Origin: Shouchella hunanensis | Lineage (GTDB): Bacteria; Bacillota; Bacilli; Bacillales; Bacillaceae_D | DNA: 64,000 nt | Reading direction: 5' to 3' | Assembly (NCBI RefSeq): GCF_028735875.1 | Contig: NZ_CP117834.1 | Coordinates: forward strand, 3,894,001 to 3,958,000 | Shown: positions 11,165 to 18,758 of the stretch, piece by piece | Numbering within the stretch: position 1 is the first letter of the stretch | Layout: each line of letters begins with the position of its first letter | Notes under the pieces: model-generated | The model's database searches: none | What the model was told of the DNA's origin: nothing | What the model saw: only the letters and a program-made list of their open reading frames with translations | Program-made: the position numbers and the translations under genes

Positions 11165-11941
11165 CTATAATCCTCCGTAACGTCTACCACGATTTTGATA
11201 GGTCGCAATGGCTTCACGGAAATGATTCTCATTAAAATCGGGCCAAAGTACAGGTGTGAACCAGAATTCACTATAAGCAAGCTGCCACAGCATAAAATTA
11301 CTTAATCTGATTTCACCACTCGTGCGAATCAATAAGTCTGGATCCTTTAGCTGACAACTCATTAAATGCGCACCAATCACATCTTCATTAATGTCTTCTG
11401 CTCGAAGCTCACCTGATTCTACTTTAAACGCAATTTGTTTCATTGCTTCCGCCATCTCAAATCGACTGCCATAATTAAGGGCAAAGTTTAGAATTAACCC
11501 GGTATTATGCTTTGTCTTTTCAATTGCTTCATCCACAGCTCGAATTGTATGAACCGGCAACTCTTCTTTCGTTCCCATAATTCGGACTTGTACATTTTCT
11601 TTAATAAGAGTCGGGAGTTCGCTTTTAAGGTAGCGTTCCGGTAAACTTAATAAAAAATCAACCTCCGCTTTCGGGCGCATCCAATTCTCTGTTGAAAACG
11701 CATAAAGGGTAAGTGCTTCCACCTGTAACGCATTTGCCGCTCGGACAATTTTGTTTACATTTTTCATCCCTTCACGATGACCAGCAATGCGAGGGAGGCC
11801 TCGGTTGGATGCCCATCTGCCATTGCCATCCATAATAATGGCGACATGCTTTGGAATCCGACTTAAATCAAGGTTTCTATCATATTGCTTTTCCTCTTCT
11901 GTATGAAAAGCTTGCTTCCATTTAGAAAATTTCTCGAGCAT
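11165..11941 (-). CDS. uppS: Undecaprenyl diphosphate synthase (isoprenyl transferase)
   Basis: cis-Prenyltransferase that condenses isopentenyl diphosphate onto farnesyl diphosphate to give the C55 lipid carrier for cell-wall synthesis. The 258-residue protein has the diagnostic catalytic region HVAIIMDGNGRWA with the active-site Asp, followed by RIAGHREGM. The C-terminal substrate-binding signature is DLLIRTSGEIRLSNFMLWQ. An N-terminal extension of about 28 residues precedes the core, as in B. subtilis. A strong terminator lies upstream after frr, so a promoter may sit in the short gap, but I could not identify one. Confidence 0.96.
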   Translation of the reverse strand: MLEKFSKWKQAFHTEEEKQYDRNLDLSRIPKHVAIIMDGNGRWASNRGLPRIAGHREGMKNVNKIVRAANALQVEALTLYAFSTENWMRPKAEVDFLLSLPERYLKSELPTLIKENVQVRIMGTKEELPVHTIRAVDEAIEKTKHNTGLILNFALNYGSRFEMAEAMKQIAFKVESGELRAEDINEDVIGAHLMSCQLKDPDLLIRTSGEIRLSNFMLWQLAYSEFWFTPVLWPDFNENHFREAIATYQNRGRRYGGL

Positions 11942-11992
11942 TCTTCGCCCTCCGTCTCACTAGCGGTTCGCCCTTCACGATGCTTAAAAGTG

Positions 11993-12020
11993 TAAAAAAC
12001 CCCCTATTAAAGAGGGTCTC
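11993..12020 (-). terminator. Terminator after frr
   Basis: On the minus strand, ACCCTC pairs with GGGGGT (one G-T pair) across a short loop, followed by six T residues. It lies about 35 nt after the frr stop codon and separates translation genes from the uppS lipid run. Confidence 0.8.
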
Positions 12021-12050
12021 CTACTTTTCTTTATCATACACGTAAATTGA

Positions 12051-12608
12051 TCAGACTTCCATAATTTCCTCTTCTTTTTCTTTAGCACGTGTATCAATCT
12101 TACTAATATAAGAGTCTGTTAACTTTTGAATGTTGTCCGTCTCTCCACGTAGCTCGTCCTCTGTCATCTCGCCGTCTTTTTGAAGCTTTTTCAAGTCATC
12201 ATTCGCATCACGACGAATATTACGAACAGCTACTTTCGAATCTTCAGCTGTTCTTGACACAATTTTACTTAATTCTTTCCGACGCTCTTCTGTTAGTGCT
12301 GGAATAATAATACGTATTACTTGTCCATCACTTGATGGTGTCAAGCCAAGATCAGCCTTCATAATCGCTTTTTCAATATTACTAATGGCTGATTTATCAA
12401 AAGGCGTAATTAAAAGTAAACGCGCTTCCGGTACCGTAATAGAAGCAAGTTGATTTAACGGTGTTTCTGCTCCATAATACTCTACTGTAACACGGTCTAA
12501 AAGAGCTGGATTTGCACGTCCAGCACGAAGTTTCGCTAGTTCACGATTTAAAGACTCAATGGCTTTATCCATTCTTCCTTTAGTATCATCTTGAATTTGT
12601 TTTGACAT
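12051..12608 (-). CDS. frr: Ribosome recycling factor
   Basis: RRF works with EF-G to split post-termination ribosomes. The 185-residue product is the standard length and has the family core [20 protein letters not shown] near the N-terminus, [17 protein letters not shown] in the middle, and a long helical C-terminal half with [20 protein letters not shown]. It is preceded by pyrH with a 5-nt gap, the usual tsf-pyrH-frr order. A GGGGG ribosome-binding site lies upstream of the ATG at 12608. Confidence 0.98.
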   Translation of the reverse strand: MSKQIQDDTKGRMDKAIESLNRELAKLRAGRANPALLDRVTVEYYGAETPLNQLASITVPEARLLLITPFDKSAISNIEKAIMKADLGLTPSSDGQVIRIIIPALTEERRKELSKIVSRTAEDSKVAVRNIRRDANDDLKKLQKDGEMTEDELRGETDNIQKLTDSYISKIDTRAKEKEEEIMEV

Positions 12609-12613
12609 AACAA

Positions 12614-13330
12614 TTATTTCCCCCTGACCACTGTACCAATTTTTTCACCTAAAACGGCGCGTTTAATGTTGCCTTCTTCCATTATAGAGAATACGACAAG
12701 TGGAATGTCGTTGTCCATACATAAGGATGAAGCAGTTGAATCCATTACTTGAAGCCCTTCTTTTAAAACATCCATATACGTAATCGTGTCATATTTTGTT
12801 GCATCCTCATTCGTACGAGGGTCCGCATTATAAACGCCATCTACATTATTTTTCGCCATTAAGATGACTTCTGCCTCGATTTCCGCCGCACGTAGCGCAG
12901 AAGTAGTATCAGTTGAAAAGTATGGGTTCCCTGTTCCAGCTGCAAAAATAACAACACGCTTCTTCTCAAGATGACGAATCGCTTTTCTACGAATATAAGG
13001 CTCTGCCACTTGTCTCATTTCAATTGATGTTTGCACTCGTGATTCAACACCAATCGATTCAAGGCTATCTTGAAGAGCAAGGGAATTCATAACTGTCGCC
13101 AGCATGCCCATATAATCTGCAGTGGCACGATCCATTCCTTGAGCACTACCAGCCATTCCGCGCCAAATATTACCGGCACCAACAACGACGGCTACCTCTA
13201 CTTCTAGTTCAACAATCTCTCTAATTTGCGTAGCAATAGATTTAATGATTGTCGGATCAATTCCATACCCTTGTTCTCCAGCTAATGCTTCTCCACTAAG
13301 CTTTAAAACGACACGATTGTATTTGTTCAT
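12614..13330 (-). CDS. pyrH: UMP kinase
   Basis: Hexameric bacterial UMP kinase of the amino-acid-kinase fold. It converts UMP to UDP and is typically regulated by GTP and UTP. The 238-residue protein has the N-terminal [13 protein letters not shown] nucleotide-binding segment, the [10 protein letters not shown] glycine-rich loop, and the ATP-binding region [20 protein letters not shown]. Start ATG at 13330 with GGAGGTC upstream. It is flanked by tsf and frr as in most Bacillota. Confidence 0.97.
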   Translation of the reverse strand: MNKYNRVVLKLSGEALAGEQGYGIDPTIIKSIATQIREIVELEVEVAVVVGAGNIWRGMAGSAQGMDRATADYMGMLATVMNSLALQDSLESIGVESRVQTSIEMRQVAEPYIRRKAIRHLEKKRVVIFAAGTGNPYFSTDTTSALRAAEIEAEVILMAKNNVDGVYNADPRTNEDATKYDTITYMDVLKEGLQVMDSTASSLCMDNDIPLVVFSIMEEGNIKRAVLGEKIGTVVRGK

Positions 13331-13369
13331 TGTGACCTCCGAATTTGCTTTGTTCCTTATCTGTTCTTG

Positions 13370-13406
13370 TAAAAAAGGGACACGAACGAATGTTGTGTCC
13401 CTTTAC
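13370..13406 (-). terminator. Terminator after tsf
   Basis: Inverted repeat AAAGGGACAC / GTGTCCCTTT with a loop of about 11 nt, followed on the minus strand by a T run. It lies within 10 nt of the tsf stop codon. Since pyrH begins about 40 nt further on with no clear promoter, partial readthrough is likely. Confidence 0.8.
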
Positions 13407-13413
13407 TAGGTTG

Positions 13414-14298
13414 TTATTTTTTCACTTGAGACATAACTTCTTCAGCAAAGTTATCTTCACGCTTTTCAATACCTTCGCCTACTTCGTAACGAACGAATGC
13501 TTTCACAGTAGCATTTTTTCCTTTTACATACTTACCAACTTTTTGATCGCCATCTTTTACGAAAGGCTGGTCAAGTAGACATACTTGTTCAAAGAATTTG
13601 CTTAAGCGACCTTCAACCATTTTTTCAACGATGTTTTCAGGTTTGCCTTCGTTAAGCGCTTGTTGCTTAAGTACTTCGCGCTCACGATCAACAACATCAC
13701 CCGTTACTTCATCGCGAGAAACATAGGTTGGGTTAATTGCAGCAACGTGCATCGCAATGTCTTTCGCAAGTTCTTCATCATTTGAAGTACCAATTAACGT
13801 AAGAACTCCGATACGGCCACCCATGTGTAGGTATGAGCCAAATACATCACTGTCTTCTTTTTCAACAACCGTGAAACGGCGTAGAGAAAGTTTTTCACCA
13901 ATTTTTGCAATCGAAGAATTAATGTGAGAGAGAACGGTATCGTCTCCACCTTTAAAGTTTTGCTCTAACGCCTCTTCAACTGTTGCTGGGTTTTCAGCTA
14001 AAACGTGCTCAGCCAATTCTTTAACAAGACCTTGGAAGTTTTCGTTTTTCGCAACGAAATCTGTCTCAGAGTTCACTTCAACGATAACCGCTTTGTTTCC
14101 ACTTGTTACAACTGACGCAAGACCCTCTGCTGCAACACGGTCTGCTTTCTTCTCAGCTTTTGCAATACCCTTTTCGCGTAGAAAATCAATTGCTTTGTCC
14201 ATATCTCCATCAACTTCAACAAGCGCTTTCTTACAATCCATCATGCCAGCGCCTGTTTTTTCACGAAGTTCTTTTACCATACTCGCTGTAACTGCCAT
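13414..14298 (-). CDS. tsf: Elongation factor Ts
   Basis: Guanine-nucleotide exchange factor for EF-Tu. The 294-residue protein begins with the UBA-like N-terminal domain ([21 protein letters not shown]) that contacts EF-Tu. It contains the conserved [15 protein letters not shown] of the core domain. Start ATG at 14298 with TAGGAGGAA about 5 nt upstream. It lies downstream of rpsB, separated by a terminator-like hairpin that probably adjusts its level relative to S2. Confidence 0.98.
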   Translation of the reverse strand: MAVTASMVKELREKTGAGMMDCKKALVEVDGDMDKAIDFLREKGIAKAEKKADRVAAEGLASVVTSGNKAVIVEVNSETDFVAKNENFQGLVKELAEHVLAENPATVEEALEQNFKGGDDTVLSHINSSIAKIGEKLSLRRFTVVEKEDSDVFGSYLHMGGRIGVLTLIGTSNDEELAKDIAMHVAAINPTYVSRDEVTGDVVDREREVLKQQALNEGKPENIVEKMVEGRLSKFFEQVCLLDQPFVKDGDQKVGKYVKGKNATVKAFVRYEVGEGIEKREDNFAEEVMSQVKK

Positions 14299-14328
14299 TT
14301 AAATTCCTCCTATTTACAAATCTTTTTC

Positions 14329-14374
14329 ACAAAAAAAAGGCGGGAAAGGGTTAATCTCCCTTCACCACCCTTTT
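14329..14374 (-). terminator. Hairpin with T-tract between rpsB and tsf
   Basis: On the minus strand, a long stem (GGTGGTGAAGGG with CCCTTTCCCGCC, wobble pairs and one mismatch) has a short loop and is followed by eight T residues. It starts about 15 nt after the rpsB stop. It resembles an intrinsic terminator that lets part of the transcription continue into tsf. Confidence 0.75.
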
Positions 14375-14387
14375 TGGAGTCCAACAT

Positions 14388-15131
14388 TTATGCTGTCGTC
14401 GTTTCCTCAACGTCTTCAGAATTTGTATCTTCTAAGACTACTTCTTCTTCACCAGCAGTTGCTTCGATTACAGCATCAGCCATTTTTCCAGTTAGTAATT
14501 TAACGGCGCGAATCGCGTCATCATTACCTGGAATCACGTAATCCACTTCATCTGGATCGCAGTTTGTGTCTACAATCGCAACGATTGGAATATTTAGCTT
14601 GTGTGCTTCCGCAATTGCAATACGCTCTTTACGTGGGTCAATAACGAATAAAGCGTCAGGAATGCTATTCATGTCTTTAATACCGCCTAAGAATTTCTCT
14701 AGACGATCCATTTCTTTTTTAAGAAGGATAACTTCTTTTTTAGGAAGAACATCAAATGTACCGTCTTCCTGCATTTTTTCAAGATTCTTTAGACGTGTAA
14801 TACGCTTTTGAATCGTTTCGAAGTTTGTTAATGTTCCACCTAACCAACGTTGGTTAATGTAGTACATTCCAGAACGAATCGCTTCGTCACGAACTGAATC
14901 CTGTGCTTGTTTCTTTGTACCAACGAAAAGAATTTTTCCTCCGTCAGCTGCAAGATCACGAACAAAATTGTACGCACTCTCGACTTTCTTGACCGTTTTT
15001 TGAAGGTCAATAATATAAATACCGTTTCTTTCTGTGAAGATGTAGCGATCCATTTTTGGGTTCCAACGACGAGTCTGATGACCGAAGTGAACACCAGCTT
15101 CTAGTAATTGTTTCATGGAGATAACTGCCAC
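14388..15131 (-). CDS. rpsB: 30S ribosomal protein S2
   Basis: S2 of the small ribosomal subunit. The 247-residue protein begins [19 protein letters not shown] (first residue read as Met) and contains the S2 signatures [11 protein letters not shown] and [15 protein letters not shown], with an acidic C-terminal tail. The likely start is GTG at 15131, because AAGGAGGTG lies about 6 nt upstream and this aligns with the B. subtilis N-terminus. A longer in-frame extension to 15191 falls in the leader and has no ribosome-binding site. The gene follows a well-defined promoter and a structured 5' leader. Confidence 0.97.
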   Translation of the reverse strand: MAVISMKQLLEAGVHFGHQTRRWNPKMDRYIFTERNGIYIIDLQKTVKKVESAYNFVRDLAADGGKILFVGTKKQAQDSVRDEAIRSGMYYINQRWLGGTLTNFETIQKRITRLKNLEKMQEDGTFDVLPKKEVILLKKEMDRLEKFLGGIKDMNSIPDALFVIDPRKERIAIAEAHKLNIPIVAIVDTNCDPDEVDYVIPGNDDAIRAVKLLTGKMADAVIEATAGEEEVVLEDTNSEDVEETTTA

Positions 15132-15179
15132 ACCAAACACCTCCTTATGGTTTTTTTTATCCTCCGCAGCATTCATTTC

Positions 15180-15251
15180 TTGACGACACACTTATCTATG
15201 ATAAGAGCACCTTCGCCAAAATCCTTCTGCGTGTGTATTTAACACCGTCAA
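15180..15251 (-). promoter_or_regulatory. Structured 5' leader of rpsB, candidate S2 autoregulatory element
   Basis: On the minus strand three nested pairings are visible. TTGACG (15251-15246) pairs with CGTCAA (15185-15180). ACACAC (15236-15231) pairs with GTGTGT (15191-15186). Inside them, TTATC/GATAA forms a small hairpin. The enclosed segment carries the purine-rich GCAGAAGGATTTTGGCG. Ribosomal protein operons often use such leaders for feedback, so S2 binding is a reasonable guess, not an observation. The predicted transcription start falls within the outermost 5' strand, so that helix may be shorter than drawn. Confidence 0.5.
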
Positions 15252-15253
15252 TT

Positions 15254-15282
15254 ATCGTATCATATTTGCTGTTGATAAGCAA
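15254..15282 (-). promoter_or_regulatory. SigmaA-type promoter of rpsB
   Basis: -35 TTGCTT (15282-15277), 17-bp spacer, -10 TACGAT (15259-15254), on the minus strand about 120 nt before the rpsB start. It separates the ribosomal protein genes from the fla/che operon. Confidence 0.65.
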
Positions 15283-15292
15283 GGTGACGGCG

Positions 15293-15697
15293 CTAATTAT
15301 TTTGGTTTTGCTTATTTACATGTTGAATAAGCTCGACTTCTCGTATTCCAATCTTTAACGTTTTGGCAATATCAGCAGCATGATGGCCATTGCGTTGATA
15401 GGTTCGAATCCGATCGACTACTTGATCACGGTTTAATTCAGGTTGTTTTTCAGTAGAACGGGTCGTATCGGTTTTAACATCAACACTAGTAGACTGCTTT
15501 TCGTTCGTTCGATTGAGCTGCTGATGAAATGCATCGATGACAATTTCATTATCCTTCTTGATATCGTGTAAAAAAAGAGCAAGCGCTTCTTCTAACTCTT
15601 CTTTTGTTAAACGTTGATTTACCTGATGCTGAAGCTTTGCAATCTTGAGACCTAATCCAACGACAGCGAGTATAAGTAAGCTGATCCATATCCCCAT
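15293..15697 (-). CDS. swrB: SwrB-like protein (YlxL family)
   Basis: Last gene of the fla/che operon, directly after sigD. The 134-residue product has one N-terminal membrane helix (GIWISLLILAVVGLGLKIA), a charged coiled-coil-like middle, and a C-terminal helix-turn-helix-like stretch (AADIAKTLKIGIREVEL). B. subtilis SwrB in this position promotes assembly of the flagellar export apparatus and hook-basal body and supports swarming. The start is ATG at 15697 with AGAAGGAGGG 6-7 nt upstream; longer in-frame starts overlap the end of sigD. Assignment rests on position, topology and length as much as on sequence. Confidence 0.75.
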   Translation of the reverse strand: MGIWISLLILAVVGLGLKIAKLQHQVNQRLTKEELEEALALFLHDIKKDNEIVIDAFHQQLNRTNEKQSTSVDVKTDTTRSTEKQPELNRDQVVDRIRTYQRNGHHAADIAKTLKIGIREVELIQHVNKQNQNN

Positions 15698-15710
15698 TAG
15701 ATCCCTCCTT

Positions 15711-16466
15711 CTAACGAACGAACGCTCGTTCCACAAACCCCTGCTTTAGTTTTTTGATCGCTTTTGCGTGAATCTGTGAAATTCTTGACGTAGATAGATT
15801 TAACACTCTTCCAATGTCCGTTAACGATAATTCTTCGAAATAACTGAGTTGAATGACGAGCTGCTCGTTTTCGTTCAACGCCTTTAACCGCTCAATCAGT
15901 TCATTCTTTGTGTCTGTTTGAATAAGACGTTCACCGGGTTGTTCTATTTGTTCGTCTTTTACCTGTGTTTGATAGACACCATCACCTGTTGATGACACTA
16001 GCTCGTCAAACGAAATATTCATACTCGTAAATTGATCATATCTAATCGATGAAACTTCTTTTGCTGATAACTTCATTTCAGCAGCAATTTCCTTTTCATG
16101 AACGGATCGACCTTGAACTTGCTCAAGTTGCTCAACAATTTGGTCCATTCGTTTGATCTTTTCTCGAACCGTCCGTGGCAAGCGGTCTTCTTTTCGAAGA
16201 CCATCAATCATGGCACCACGAATGCGAAACGACGCATATGTATCAAATTTTAAATCCCGACTTGGGTCAAATCGCTGGATGGCATCAAATAAGCCTTCTA
16301 AAGCATGACTTTTTAACTCATCTTTTGTCACCGTTGCTGGCAAAGTTTTTGATACACGCTGAACATGAAATTGAACGAGAGGTAAATAATAGTGAATTAA
16401 TGCTTCAATCGCTTCACTTGATTTTGATTCGTGCCACAATGCCCAAAGCTCAGCTTCTGATTTCAT
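15711..16466 (-). CDS. sigD: Flagellar/motility sigma factor SigD (FliA family)
   Basis: Sigma-28 family factor directing RNA polymerase to late flagellar, chemotaxis and autolysin genes. The 251-residue protein shows region 2 (GLFDAIQRFDPSRDLKFDTY, then ASFRIRGAMIDGLRKEDRLP) and region 4 with a helix-turn-helix (LTDIGRVLNLSTSRISQIHAKAIKKL). Start ATG at 16466, 5 nt after a GAAGGAGAGG site. It sits between cheD and swrB as in B. subtilis. Its antagonist FlgM is not in the window. Confidence 0.97.
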   Translation of the reverse strand: MKSEAELWALWHESKSSEAIEALIHYYLPLVQFHVQRVSKTLPATVTKDELKSHALEGLFDAIQRFDPSRDLKFDTYASFRIRGAMIDGLRKEDRLPRTVREKIKRMDQIVEQLEQVQGRSVHEKEIAAEMKLSAKEVSSIRYDQFTSMNISFDELVSSTGDGVYQTQVKDEQIEQPGERLIQTDTKNELIERLKALNENEQLVIQLSYFEELSLTDIGRVLNLSTSRISQIHAKAIKKLKQGFVERAFVR

Positions 16467-16481
16467 TCTCTTCCTCTCCTT

Positions 16482-16967
16482 CTATATCTGTTTAATCGTT
16501 TTGCTCGCTGTACGCACGTGCATGGTGAACGTAGGTAGTGTAAATTCTACGGTTCTCCCACACGCTCCACCTACATCTTTTGCTACCACTGGAATATGGG
16601 CATCTTCAAGCCATAGCGTTACAGCTTCTACATTTCGCTTTCCGATTTGCATGTATTCTTGTCGCATCGCATGACGGAACATTTGCGCTCCTCCTGCTAT
16701 CTTTGCTTGTAAGTTGCTAGCACCTTGATTGACTAACTCCCTGTGTAAAAGTGTCAACGCTGTATCCGCATAGCGCCAAGGATTAAATGCTGTTTTTCTA
16801 GCTTGGTTTGAATCTGGAAGCATAATATGAACCATACCGGCGTGTACATAAGTATCATCATAGAGAACAACACAAACACAAGAGCCTAACCCACATGTTC
16901 GCAGTGTTCCTGAACGACTTAATACTTTCCATTCACCAATTGAGATTGTTTCACGTTGCTCATTCAT
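16482..16967 (-). CDS. cheD: Chemoreceptor glutamine deamidase CheD
   Basis: Deamidates glutamines on methyl-accepting chemotaxis proteins and binds CheC, stimulating its CheY-P phosphatase. The 161-residue protein keeps the cysteine-hydrolase triad: Cys30 in RTCGLGSC, His47 in GMVHIMLP and Thr24, with spacing as remembered from the Thermotoga enzyme. It overlaps the end of cheC by 4 nt (ATGA), so the two are translationally coupled. Its partner cheC is intact, but cheA and cheW are missing from the locus. Confidence 0.95.
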   Translation of the reverse strand: MNEQRETISIGEWKVLSRSGTLRTCGLGSCVCVVLYDDTYVHAGMVHIMLPDSNQARKTAFNPWRYADTALTLLHRELVNQGASNLQAKIAGGAQMFRHAMRQEYMQIGKRNVEAVTLWLEDAHIPVVAKDVGGACGRTVEFTLPTFTMHVRTASKTIKQI

Positions 16968-17569
16968 GTACGATCTCTTTCAAGGGCTCTTTTTAGTACT
17001 GCGACAGCCCTCTCATTTGGTATAAAAAGCAAAAATCCTTCCATTCCTTCTTCTTCGTTTTTTACTTTCATGGACGTTTCCATTAGAAAAAACTGATCTA
17101 CTTCAACGAGTTGATAGGTCGCCTCTGCCAGAACCGCACTTCCGATATCGATGGTTAACTCCGTTACAAGTGGATAAAGCGTTAATGACGTTAGAGAACC
17201 AATCGCTGTCACATAAGAGCCTATGACAATATTGCCAATCTCTTGGAACGCCGAAGAAGCAAGCGGGTACGTGTGTACATCAAGATCACTTTCTACATTA
17301 GGTAAGACCATTTTTACTAGGCGCACCGCTGTATCCATACTTGTTAAGAAAAACATTGTCCCTTCCACATCACCAGCGATTGGTGCATGTACCGTAGCAC
17401 ACACCTCTTGGTGGTAAGCACTCAACCGCGGTAAATCTTCCATTGCATGAAGGGCAATTTCCGGCACATTCATCGCTACTTGGCGCTGTAAAAGAGTTGA
17501 TAAAGCCGTTGCCGCAAAGCCAGTGCTAATGTTAGCAACTTCCTTTAACAGATCTTTTTCCATTGTCAC
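16964..17569 (-). CDS. cheC: CheY-P phosphatase CheC
   Basis: Dephosphorylates CheY-P and is activated by CheD. The 201-residue protein has two copies of the CheC/FliY/CheX active-site pattern D/S-x3-E-x2-N. The first is in KDLLKEVANIS, with a proline 23 residues after the Asn. The second is in SAFQEIGNIV, with a proline 20 residues after the Asn. Both look complete. The probable start is GTG at 17569, which overlaps the stop of the preceding cheB-like gene (GTGA) and lies 7 nt after AAGGGGAG; an ATG two codons later is the alternative. Confidence 0.93.
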   Translation of the reverse strand: MTMEKDLLKEVANISTGFAATALSTLLQRQVAMNVPEIALHAMEDLPRLSAYHQEVCATVHAPIAGDVEGTMFFLTSMDTAVRLVKMVLPNVESDLDVHTYPLASSAFQEIGNIVIGSYVTAIGSLTSLTLYPLVTELTIDIGSAVLAEATYQLVEVDQFFLMETSMKVKNEEEGMEGFLLFIPNERAVAVLKRALERDRT

Positions 17570-18177
17570 AGTGAGGCTCCCCTTTCGTGTAACCATTTTC
17601 CAATATCAATATGAGTCAATTCCCAGTCTACTTGCCCGGTCCTGACTGCTGCATGAGGCATACCCGAAATAATGGCACTTTCTTCTGCTTCTGCTAAAAT
17701 GGTGCAGCCACCTGATTGTTTTACTGGTTGTAAGGAAGCCGAACCATCTCTACCCATGCCGGTTAAAATAATCAAGATTTTTTTGTTGAAAAATGTAGTC
17801 GAAGCAAACAATGTATTAATTGATGGATGATACAAATCATTCTGATTCGGTTCTGTTATCTGGAAAAAAGCACGATTTCCTCTCTGAATAAGCGTAGTTT
17901 GCCATCCTCCAGGCGCTATATAAACAACACCAGTTTGTACAGGTTCATCATGTTGCGCTTCCTTTATTTGAAATGAAAACTGTTCATTTAAACGCTTAGC
18001 TAGTAAAGCGGTAAAATGCCCTGGCATATGTTGGGCAATAACAATCGGATACGGCAATTGATTTGGCAGCTGTTCAAACAGCTTTTGCAAAGCATTTGGG
18101 CCACCAGTTGAGCTGCCGATGGCAACAATCACAGAGGGGCCATTCCGATGATCCACTTGATCTCGTTCAATCATCAT
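17566..18177 (-). CDS. cheB: Receiver-less CheB: chemoreceptor methylesterase domain only
   Basis: Matches the C-terminal methylesterase/deamidase half of CheB, which removes methyl groups from chemoreceptor glutamates. The catalytic triad is visible: Ser23 in GSSTGGP, His50 in AQHMPGH and Asp144 in LTGMGRDGS. At about 203 residues it is far shorter than typical CheB (about 350). Only about 15 residues (MMIERDQVDHRNGPS) precede the catalytic domain, so the phosphoacceptor receiver domain is gone. No receiver remnant lies upstream, where the gene abuts the FlhG-like ORF through an ATGA overlap (start 18177; ATG at 18174 is an alternative). In studied CheB proteins the receiver inhibits the enzyme until phosphorylated by CheA, so this form may be constitutive. 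The family call is firm; the functional consequence is inferred. Confidence 0.9.
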   Translation of the reverse strand: MMIERDQVDHRNGPSVIVAIGSSTGGPNALQKLFEQLPNQLPYPIVIAQHMPGHFTALLAKRLNEQFSFQIKEAQHDEPVQTGVVYIAPGGWQTTLIQRGNRAFFQITEPNQNDLYHPSINTLFASTTFFNKKILIILTGMGRDGSASLQPVKQSGGCTILAEAEESAIISGMPHAAVRTGQVDWELTHIDIGKWLHERGASL

Positions 18178-18758
18178 TTTGCCATTAACCAATCTTTTAT
18201 TAATAACCCAATTGCCTCATAGACCGCATCCGTAAAACCGGCGCTTGCTTGATTTACTAATCCGAGATCCACTACATCAATCTCCAGAAAACGACTTGCC
18301 GTTTTGCGTAAATTTAATCGCGCTTGTTGATTTCGTTCGTTCGAATCCACTTCAGCTCCGATGATATAGGCGCGGGGAGGTGTATGATTTTTCAATAATT
18401 GATAAGCATCGAGGAGACGCTCTTCATTTGCTGATAAAAACAAAATAGCCGGAATATCGGCTGAACGAAGCACCTCTTCTCCTTCTACCTGGATGAAAAG
18501 ACATACGTCAATTCGCAAAGACGAAGATTGTTGTAGAACATCTGGATGCAATAGCTGATCTTGAAATTTCGGTCTGAACCGTGCCTTCGCCTCTGGTGTG
18601 GCGACGCAAAACGATTCATACCCATAATCACTCAATGATTGAATCAATTGCTCAATAATAAACGCTTCTTCTTTATGCTGTATATAAAGATGTAAGGACT
18701 TTCTTTTTTTTAGTGCATGCTCAACTGATCGTTGTCGTAGATCATACGCTTGATCCAT
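18174..18758 (-). CDS. Degenerate FlhG: MinD-like fold without Walker A, with FlhF-activator helix
   Basis: This 194-residue ORF occupies the flhG (ylxH) slot between flhF and cheB. It begins MDQAYDLRQR, matching the DQAxxLR helix with which FlhG stimulates the FlhF GTPase. The rest aligns by eye with FlhG. The first strand-loop-helix, where FlhG has the deviant Walker A (KGGVGKS-type), reads LYIQHKEEAFIIEQ and lacks the Gly-Lys-Ser/Thr residues. Later segments match: ERLLDAYQLLKNH with FlhG's SITDAYGMMKH-type helix, and RKTASRFLEIDVVDLGLV with its C-terminal part. About 100 residues are missing in the middle, including the switch regions. A good ribosome-binding site (GGAGGGGGA) precedes ATG 18758, which overlaps flhF by 17 nt. 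It reads as an intact, translated, ATPase-dead FlhG rather than a pseudogene. Confidence 0.78.
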   Translation of the reverse strand: MDQAYDLRQRSVEHALKKRKSLHLYIQHKEEAFIIEQLIQSLSDYGYESFCVATPEAKARFRPKFQDQLLHPDVLQQSSSLRIDVCLFIQVEGEEVLRSADIPAILFLSANEERLLDAYQLLKNHTPPRAYIIGAEVDSNERNQQARLNLRKTASRFLEIDVVDLGLVNQASAGFTDAVYEAIGLLIKDWLMAK

